A program made the position numbers and the translations under genes. Below the pieces are notes generated by a model that did not search any database, was not told where the DNA came from, and saw nothing but the letters and a program-made list of their open reading frames with translations. Positions 53,364 to 61,900 of a stretch of DNA of 64,000 nt are shown one piece after another. This DNA is from CBDCWQ01 sp965223435 (lineage in GTDB: Bacteria; Myxococcota; Kuafuiibacteriia; Kuafuiibacteriales; Kuafuiibacteriaceae), in the NCBI GenBank assembly GCA_965223435.1, contig CBDCWQ010000004.1, forward strand, positions 1 to 64,000, given 5' to 3'. How positions within the stretch are numbered: position 1 is the first letter of the stretch; every line of letters begins with the position of its first letter.

Positions 53364-55328
53364 ATGATGCATAGGATTCCATATGACCGACATCACCCGC
53401 GTAGCGCGCGCGCCGCCCCGATCCGGCAGCGGCTCTTTTTCGCTGTGATGGGCTTCTCTCTCCTCGGGGCTGCGGCAGCTTGTTCTTCGGACGGTCTTCC
53501 GGCCGGTGGCAATCCGGTCGACAGGTCACGCGGTGAATTCGGACAACTGAAACCGCCAGTCCCCGAGTCATGTGCGGTGGACGCAGTTTTTCCGAGCGAA
53601 CGCTCCTGCGGCACGGACGAGGGGGCCTGCGTATCGGGTCGACAACGATGTATAGCAGGAGAATGGGGCGCCTGCGAAGGCGCAACCGAAGCCATCAGTG
53701 AAGTTTGTGACGGCATTGTGGACGATGATTGTGATGGAATTGTCGACAACGGGTGTGGTTGCGACGAGGGCGAGACGCTGCCCTGCGGGACCGACGAAGG
53801 CATTTGCGAAAAAGGCCTTCAGCGATGCATCAACAACCACTGGGGCCCGTGCGAGAACCATACCGGACCTCGAGAGGAAGTCTGCGATGGCGTCTTGGAT
53901 GAAGACTGCAATGGCCTCGTGGATGACAACTGTAAGGCCTGCACCGATGGAGAAGAGGAACCCTGCGGACGCGCCGAGGGCGCCTGCGAGCGTGGAATTC
54001 GAACCTGCACCGACGGCGTTTGGGGCCGCTGTGAGGGTGAGATTGAGGCCACCCTAGAAAACTGTGAGGGCCGCGTCGATGAGGACTGCGATGGAACCGT
54101 GGACAACGGGTGTCCGTGTACAAGCAGTGCGACCCGTCCATGCGGGGAGGCTGCAGAATGCCAGGCTGCGGGCGAGCAAACGTGCGTAGAGGGGTTATGG
54201 GGCCCCTGTATCGCAAGTGAATCTTTCACCGATGCGACCAAACCGAGTGACCTCGAGGTGACTGGAGAATTTTGCGCGGGGGAAGCGGAAATTTCGTTTT
54301 CGTGGAGCGGCGCCGCCGATGACTTTGAGCTTAGCGGTGAAATCACTGAGGCCGGAGATTCGGGTCTGAGCAGAACGCTCAAACCAGGCACCTACTCCTG
54401 GGCCGTCATCCGACGCCAGAAGAACCTCTGCGACGAACAAAGGGTTTCTGGACCGACCTTCACGCTTCACAATCCACTCGGCCAGCTGGGTGCCATCATC
54501 GGCGAGCGTGGCCGATGCGCCGGCATCATTGAACACTACGCTGTACCCAGTCTTACGGGGGTTCGCAGCTATACATGGGCACCTCCGCCGGGAAGCACCG
54601 TAGAAAGTGGTCAGGGGTCCAACACCGTGAGCGTGCGCATGGGGGGGCAGGGTGGCCAACTTTGTGTCACGGCTCAGGGGGCCTGCACGCAAACATCGCA
54701 GACCTGTATCCCCATCGCTCCCCGCGCCCCGGATACGCGGACGCCTGGGGCCATCACGGGGTCCGATTGGGTCAAAGCCGGTCAAGCTGGCGTTTCCTAT
54801 TCTGTTCCCGGTATGAGCGGCGCCACCGGATATGAGTGGACCGTTCCCCCGGGCGCGACCATCATCTCCGGCGCTACGACAAACGCAATAGAGGTTACTT
54901 TTGGTCACGCAGGTGGTGCGGTGGCCGTCGCCGCCCGTGGAGAATGCGGGTTAGGCGGCAAGGCCAGCATGGATGTGCATGTCGCAACTCCCGAGAGTGA
55001 GTGTGCCGCGGCCAACGGTGAGCTCATCGGGCAAACCTGCTGGACGCCCGGCGGCTCGTGTAAGCAGGGCTTCCGTCCCAACGGCAGGAAGTCCATTTTA
55101 GGCAAGACCTGTGAGGGTGAGATACTTGCTTGTCCTTCGAGTAAGAAGATACGCTGCGGTTCGAGCTGCACGATCGGTCGATCAATCCGTGGGGAAACTG
55201 GAGCAACAACCTGCTCATTTTACCAAGGCCGTGAGAAACGCGCTGCGGGAAGCTGCGACTGCGAGAAAGAAGAACGGACCTGCAGCGTTCGCGTCGTCGA
55301 GGTGGGCTGCGACTGGGTGGATCCATAA
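53364..55328 (+). CDS. MopE-like metal-binding-motif lipoprotein with PKD-like domains
   Basis: A 654-residue protein with lipobox AAAAC (Cys about 40). The N-terminal third has four repeats of about 65 residues, each with the putative metal-binding motif 'CDGxxDDDCDGxVDNGC' and a Cys-bounded 'CxxGxQRCxxxxWGxCE' half. This is the MopE-associated motif set, frequent in Myxococcota/Bradymonadota. The middle has three PKD/Ig-like domains ('YTWAPPPGSTV', 'YEWTVPPGATI'). The C-terminal about 110 residues are Cys-rich ('SCKQGFRPNG', 'CGSSCTIG', 'CDCEKEERTC') and probably heavily disulfide-bonded. It is likely a surface-exposed scaffold; metal binding is inferred from the motif only. Confidence 0.85.
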   Translation: MMHRIPYDRHHPRSARAAPIRQRLFFAVMGFSLLGAAAACSSDGLPAGGNPVDRSRGEFGQLKPPVPESCAVDAVFPSERSCGTDEGACVSGRQRCIAGEWGACEGATEAISEVCDGIVDDDCDGIVDNGCGCDEGETLPCGTDEGICEKGLQRCINNHWGPCENHTGPREEVCDGVLDEDCNGLVDDNCKACTDGEEEPCGRAEGACERGIRTCTDGVWGRCEGEIEATLENCEGRVDEDCDGTVDNGCPCTSSATRPCGEAAECQAAGEQTCVEGLWGPCIASESFTDATKPSDLEVTGEFCAGEAEISFSWSGAADDFELSGEITEAGDSGLSRTLKPGTYSWAVIRRQKNLCDEQRVSGPTFTLHNPLGQLGAIIGERGRCAGIIEHYAVPSLTGVRSYTWAPPPGSTVESGQGSNTVSVRMGGQGGQLCVTAQGACTQTSQTCIPIAPRAPDTRTPGAITGSDWVKAGQAGVSYSVPGMSGATGYEWTVPPGATIISGATTNAIEVTFGHAGGAVAVAARGECGLGGKASMDVHVATPESECAAANGELIGQTCWTPGGSCKQGFRPNGRKSILGKTCEGEILACPSSKKIRCGSSCTIGRSIRGETGATTCSFYQGREKRAAGSCDCEKEERTCSVRVVEVGCDWVDP

Positions 55329-55362
55329 TTCCCTGCGGGAGACTGTTGAAGACCCCCGATCT

Positions 55363-55599
55363 TCAATCGGACGACACGCAATAGCAGCAACGTTGATTTT
55401 GGAGAATCTCAAAGCCAAAATCCGGACCGACGCATGCCTCAACCTCAGGGGGCTCGCAGGTTACTGGACAGGTATGCGTACAATTCGAAATGATCGCGCC
55501 CGGGCACTGGTTGCTGTCCTCCCCCGAACACCCTGTCCACAGGCACCAGGCGAAGGTCACAACAAGGCCGAAAAAAGCTGCGCGTGGCTTGGCTGACAT
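55363..55599 (-). CDS. Small Cys-rich lipoprotein
   Basis: A 78-residue protein starting at the ATG at 55599. The signal AAFFGLVVTFAWCLWTGC ends in a lipobox-like Cys. The mature about 50 residues contain eight Cys ('CTHTCPVTCEPPE', 'QRCCYCVSSD'), so a small disulfide knot is likely. The frame stays open upstream to 55773, but that would bury the signal. It converges with the MopE-like gene (34 bases between ends). No family is recognised. Confidence 0.6.
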   Translation of the reverse strand: MSAKPRAAFFGLVVTFAWCLWTGCSGEDSNQCPGAIISNCTHTCPVTCEPPEVEACVGPDFGFEILQNQRCCYCVSSD

Positions 55600-55972
55600 C
55601 ACGTACCGTACGAACGTTTCAATCTCGTTTGTCAAACGCTTTCTCTGTCGAATCATCGTGCCTGCCAGCAACGCGACATGAAGGATATTGCCGGCATTGT
55701 CGTGGAGCTTTGGTGCATGTAGGCGTTGATCGGATGAAAGGTCTCCAGTCGTTCGAGGCTGAGCTCCTGCCATTCCTTTCTTAGGGACCGAAGGGTGGAT
55801 TGGAGGACGATTTTGCTCTCGCTGCCCGCCACCAGGTCAAAGGGTTCCCCATCGGTGCCCATGAGAACGTGAGGTCGATGAGGTCGGGCGATCCGATCGG
55901 TAGGTTTTACGGGTAAAACACCAATTGTGACGCAGTCATCGGAGCGTCAGAGGACTTGGTTCGTTGCTGTGG
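55600..55972. other. Gap with a pbpC relic and a weak minus-strand ORF
   Basis: About 373 bases. The right half contains the pbpC-tail relic at 55855-55930. A 69-codon minus-strand frame (55862-55653) begins with a protein-like stretch (GEPFDLVAGSESKIV) but overlaps the relic and has no ribosome site. I do not call it a gene. Confidence 0.4.
55855..55930 (+). repeat. Degenerate copy of the pbpC 3' end
   Basis: The segment matches 12650-12726 (last about 25 codons of pbpC and its stop) over about 76 bases at roughly 85% by eye. It includes the perfect 20-mer GGTCGATGAGGTCGGGCGAT and GGGTAAAACACC. A one-base gap breaks the reading frame. Weak similarity continues about 25 bases past the stop. 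It is a non-functional remnant, in the same orientation as pbpC. Confidence 0.8.
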
Positions 55973-58900
55973 ATGCAAAAATCATTGACATCGCTGGGCT
56001 CCAAGGGCGCTAAGACATCCGTGCGTCAGCGTAGAATGGCCGTGGGTCAGACCCTATTGGCTGGTGTTTTCTCGGCGTGGGTTTTTGCTTTTTACGCCCA
56101 AGCCCAGGACACCTCAGCGCTCGAACTCAAGCTGGAAGCAGGTTGGAACTTGGTTCGGTTGCCCCTCAGGAGACCGCTTTTGTTGCCGGTGGATGGCGCA
56201 GGTAGGCCACTTTTGACTTTTCAAGTTGGGGCTTCGGGCGCTTCAACCGAGATCATGGTGCCCGATCTCGGGTATTGGGTTTACGCACCCGAGCCGCAAG
56301 CTTGGCCCATTCCAGAGGCTGCGCTTGCCCCGGGAAGCACCGATCTCGATGCCAAGACTTCTGAATGGCATTTGGTGAGCGGCGGGTGGTCCCCGGCAGG
56401 CAGTACTCTCGGTGCCGCGCGTTTCTTGGAATGGGATCCCAATACGCGCGCCTATCGGCGCGTCGACGCGCCCTCTCAGCGCGGCGTCGGGTACTGGGCC
56501 CACGCTGACGTCGACGGCCCGAAGAGCATGATGCTACCAGATGGGCGGGATGTACGGGCATCGACCACCGAGGATGCGATCGGGGCGGTTCAACGTGGGC
56601 GAAGCGAAAACGGCGGGTCGATCGTTGAGGGCCAGGCGACGGCGCTTCAGGATACACAGCGGGACGTGACCCCGCCCGTGCTGGTGGTGGATGTTCTCGC
56701 CTCGAACCATCCTTTTCACTCTACGGAGGTGAGAGGAGAGGTTTACGATGAAGACCTCGAGGGGGTTTACGTCAATGGTCTTCGGGTGCGTGGTGTCGGC
56801 ACTCTGTTTTCGTTTCCGCTCTTTTTTGCGCCCGGAAGACACGAAGTGGAAGTGGTCGCGTTGGACCGGGCGGGCCATCGGCGCACTGTGAAACGAGAAA
56901 TCGTGGTGCCAAGTGCGGTGGACCAAGAGGAAGAGGGTTCTTCGCGCACCGAGGCGCGTCCCGAAAGGCCGGTTCTGGCGCTTCATTCGCCTCCCGGGCC
57001 GGTGTATTTCAGTGTGGGTTCTACCGTGGCGGTTTCTGGTGTGGTCAGCAGCCAGAACCTTGCGATGGTGACGGTCAACGGCGTGGTGGTTTCGACCTCG
57101 ACCGGCGCGTTTTCGACCGAGGTGCGCCTGTTTTCAGCCGCCGGTCGCATCGTCGTCCAGGCCCACGATCGGGCGGGGCAGGTGACCGAGTCGGTGCGGC
57201 AGATCTCGGTGGATGCGTCGCCGCCGAGTCTACTTCTGTTTCATCCCGCCGAAGCCACGGTGTACACCCGGGCACCTGTGGTTCAGGGCGTGGTCGAGGA
57301 TGCGCACTTAAAAAGCACAGAGGTTACGGTCGGAAATGCGCCTCCGGTGGCCTTGGTTGTTGAAAAAGGCCGGTTTGAAGCGCCGTTGACGCTTTCGGAT
57401 GGGGAAAACCGGGTGGTGTTTCGAGCCGTCGACCAAGTGGGTCTCGAAACGGAACGCACCCTCAGGCTGACGCTTCACCGGGGGCTTTTGGTGGCGGGCC
57501 GCCCCAAAGCGCCGGCGGGTCTTAGGGGCCTCCTTGAGGGGGGCCGGACCCATCTTCGGTGGGGCCCTTCGCTTAGCTTTGAGGATGGTTCATGGGTTCC
57601 TGAAGGGATACATCCCCAATACAAAGTGTATCGCCGCGACGGTGATCGGGGCCCGTTTCGTCCGGTGGGCGCGACACAGCAGATAGAATGGGTTGATGAA
57701 GGGGCGTCGTTGGGTCAGACGGTGCACTACTATGTCACCGCCTCGGTTTGGGATGACGCGGGCGATGAGGCGGTTTCGATTCGCTCATCGGTGCTGCATT
57801 TGGATGCAGAGCGGGTGGCGGACGGGGCGGCACCGGCGGCTTTATCTCCTTCGCGGAGCGGTTTATCGGGCGAAGGGCCTCTACGCGCGTCTTGGGCAAC
57901 GCACCCTTCGGCGGTTGCTCTGGATGGTGCGCTTTTAGGCGAAGGCGTTCTTGCCGAGGCTCCATGGGGCACTGCGCCTTTGGTGGCTGGGGAGGCCGTG
58001 CCCACTGCTGCGCCTGCAGGGGCGTTGGCCTTGGTGTCGCAAGAAGATGCGCCGGGCGTCGATGGATGGTCGGGGCTGGGTCTGGCAGGTTCCGCACCGC
58101 CGAGGCACAGCGAGGATCCGTATACCAGGGCCCAGGCGCTTCGGGATCGGCAGCTTCGGGTCCAAGAAGACGACGAGCTCGGGGGGCATTTTGCGTATCA
58201 GGTAGAATATCTCCCGGACGTGAGGGTCCATGCGACCGATACAAAATACCTCGCGGATGCCGAGCGCACTTGGGTGTATACCCAAGGGATTGCGCTCGCC
58301 CAGCGGGCACGAAGCGGCACGCTTGAGGATCGGGTGTGGGCTGAGAAGTTGGCACAAGGACTCTGCCGCGATGCGGTGTGGGGCACGGGTGAAGACGGCC
58401 AAGGGCCGGTGATCAAGGGCTGGCATTTTTCTCGGAACACCAAAGACGACGATTGGAAAGATGCACGTTTGGTGGTGGGTGCGGGAGCGTGGGCGATTCA
58501 CGGGTTGGGTGTGTTTTTGGCGTCGGCGAACCGGACACGTCTTCCGGGGGCGGCTCGGCATCCGTGGTTGAAGCAGTGCTATCTGGCTTCGCTTCGGGGT
58601 TTGGCTGAACACCGCCAGTTTTTGGAGCCCGGGGTGAGCTTGATGACCGCCGGGTGGACCACGGTTGGTCTCATCAACGCGGGATCACCTCAGCGGCTTG
58701 ATTCGTTGATGCCGGCCTATCCTGGGGACCCTGAAGAAAAGTGGGCGTACTACGATGTGCTCGATGCCATCGGCTACGACACCTTCCCCGAGGACCCGCA
58801 GGCTTGGCCTGAGATTCGCACCTATCGTTGGGTCCAGCGGCAACCCGGCAAGCCAGAGCAAAAACAATATGGCCGGGTGATCAAGCTTGAGGAGACAGAC

Positions 58901-61900
58901 TGGAGGACGCTTAGGCACCGGGTCCAATCCGAGAATGTGGTCACGGAGCACAATCTTGATGTGCTCTCGGTCCTGAACCACGCGCTTCAGCACGAAGACC
59001 ATTTGGGGCCGGACGAAGATGGGCTTCGGTCGGAGTGGGCTTCAGCGCTCAGGGCTTGGCGCGATGCGCTTCAGCGGGGCGTTTTTGAGCGGCTTTGGGA
59101 CGACAAACGATGGAAGGGGGATCTTGATCCCTCTCAAGCGGCGCGACTGGACGAGCCGCTCGGTCGAATTGTGACCGGGGGGGTATTGGAACGAACATCA
59201 GATTCTTCGTCGGGACTTCTTTTTCACCCAAGTAAGCACGTGGCCATCGACAATTGCAGCTGGCTTTCTTTGTCGGTGGACCATGGGGCTTTGTCGCCGG
59301 TGAATCAAGAGAAGTTGGCCAAATGCCTCCGGTATACAATCGCGGTGTTTGCCAAAGAACTTCGGTTCCAGGACAAGCTCTATTACGGGACCCACTACTT
59401 CAAAAACAGCTTTAGGGACCCGTATATCGAACAAAGTGAACGCCAAGAAACGTCGTACCATCTCGAAGCGACGGCAGGCCTGGTTCTTGGGCTATGGGTC
59501 TTTGCGGACGCACACCCTGAACATGGGTTTTCGCCCCTCTTTCGTGAAGAGGCAGAGAAACTGTGGGCGGGCATGAACGTCTTCGTTCACGAGTGGGGCT
59601 TTATGTACTCGAGTGAACGCATTCAAGATTTGTCGACGCAGTTGTCTTCAAGCACCGCGCTCATTTGGTATATCGATGTACACGAATACCTGGCCGCGCG
59701 GGACGACGATTGGGATCGGCCGCTCAGAAATTATGCGGACGCGCGCATCGTCCAGGGTACCGACCGTTCGCTCGAAGATTTTGTCTTGGCGCTCGGTGTC
59801 GATTTCGAGGAGCGACATTTGCCGCAAGGGTTTGCGTCGGCGTCTGAAGCTTCCGGGGCGTCGCCTGGGGCATCTATCTCGGCCGCTGCTGACCCGGTGA
59901 TTGGGGGCCGCGTGGTGTCCTTTTATGAGGAAAACCGTCCCGTGACCTTGGTCGAAGACCAGGCGCTCTCTATCTTCGTTGGGGCGTCTTGGGCGGTTTC
60001 GGAGGGCCCATCTTTTCAGGACCGGGTTCTTGCGCTGGCTGCCTTGGCCGATGTGTCCTCTCAAGAGGAGGACAGCAAACCCCGGTTTTCGGTTGCGGCG
60101 GATACGGTCACGGGGGCACCGGTGTTTGACCGCTATGATGTCGGCGCGGAAATGTTGGTGGTGTACGCCTTGTCGTGGGCGGTCAACCGGGCGCTCGGCG
60201 AGGGCGATGGGGTTCTGGACGAGGCTGCGCGCTTATCGACCAAAGAGCTTGTTTTTGACACCTTGCTGTCGGCAACGCGCGGTCTTTTTTCATCGGAGGG
60301 CGACACCGAGGGGCTGTACCTCGCCCGCGACGCGGGGTCTGCGGTTCACGGGGGCGCCTCGTATGCGACGCTCGATGACAACGTCTTGGCTTACTTTGCC
60401 CTCGAAGAAGCCCTCGGCACGTTTCAAGAGGAGCCCAAAAGACGGGAAGTGCTTGAAGCACTGCGGGCCCAGGTCCGTGGTGCGCTTTGGCGTTGGCCCT
60501 GGGATGGGGCGGAAGGACGCCCCCGTACCCATCGATTGGGTGAGGGCGCCTCCGAGCCGCCCCACATCGACGCGTGGGTGCCTTACGCGCTGTATGCGGT
60601 GTTTCTCTTTTCGGAGGGTGAATGGGACTTGGGATATCAGGTCCTGTCCCTTTTGACCGCGATGGAAGCGACCCGAGCCGATGACGAACCTCGGGACGGC
60701 TTGGTTTTTTCGAAGGGGAACCCGACGGGGTCTGAGCTCGCCCACCGCTGGGCAGAATCGGTCGGCCCAGCGATGGCGAGACGGGCGGCGGCGGCAGAAG
60801 ACCCCCGTCAGGATAGCTTGGCGCTCCTGTCCCTCAAAAAAGCGAACCAAGCTTGGGCAGGGCGCACCAAGGATGGAGCGGATACAACGGCCGTTTTGGG
60901 TGTACTCTTGCTGAATGACCCGCGTGAGTTTCTGGGCGTAGGACGAGGTCCTCTGGTCCTGACGCCCCGAACATGGGGCCTTTCGCGCTACCGGGTGCCG
61001 GACGGTGCGGTGTCACACCTTTTGACGTCACTTCGCGGGCTCTATCTCTCAGAACTTCGTGCGCTTTTGGCTTCGCCCTACGCGGCTTGGCGCTTTGATG
61101 CCATCTTCGGCCGCTTGGTTCAGATTCGTTTTGGCGACGAGGCTGTGCGGGATGGGATTCCGCTTGGCCTATGGCCGGTCCGCTTCAGGGAGACTCTTGG
61201 CATGTGGGCAGACCGAACCTTGTACGAGCTTGAACACCTCTGTGATGGCCAGGGGCCGCTTCTCCTGGGTGGAGATCCTGAACGGACCTTGATGCGTGCA
61301 CTTGGCATTTCTTGTGGGCTTCTCGAAGATGCCGTGGATCGCATGGTCGATGCGCGGGGCGCTCAGCCTCCGATCGCATGGGCAAAGATGCGCGGTTCGG
61401 ATGTCCTTTTTTCTTGGGCGAAGTTGGTGCAAAAGACCCATCGTTTTGCTCCGCGGCGCGACGGAGCGAGCGCTTCCGGTGCGGCATGGGGGGCAGCGGA
61501 TACGCTTTTGGACCATGCGCCGGTCTCCCAGCCGTCGCTGGCCTCGTTGGCCACGATCCGTCATCAGGTCCGCCACCACGCGATAGAGGCGTTGAGCCAA
61601 GACCTTCTGAGCCGGTCGCCTGGTCGCGTCTTGCTCCGGGCCGATGAGGTGGACGCGCTTCATGCGTTGAACCCCGCGTCGTCCGAGTACTGGACGCTCC
61701 CGGCGCTGTCCTTTCGGATGGCACTCGAAAACCGTGAAGCCGTGGCTTTTTCGTGGAAGGGGCGGGTCGCAAAGGCCCCCGACCTCCCGCTGGCCGAAGG
61801 GTCCCGGATAGAGTCACAGAAGCTTCGTCGGCTCATCAATCGCTTTTCCGAGGGTTCACTGACCGATGCAGCCCAAGACGCCGGTATTCCGGAGGCACGC

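Noticed and set aside
55653..55862. 69-codon minus-strand ORF.
   Set aside because: It overlaps the pbpC relic, lacks a ribosome site, and only its first third looks protein-like.
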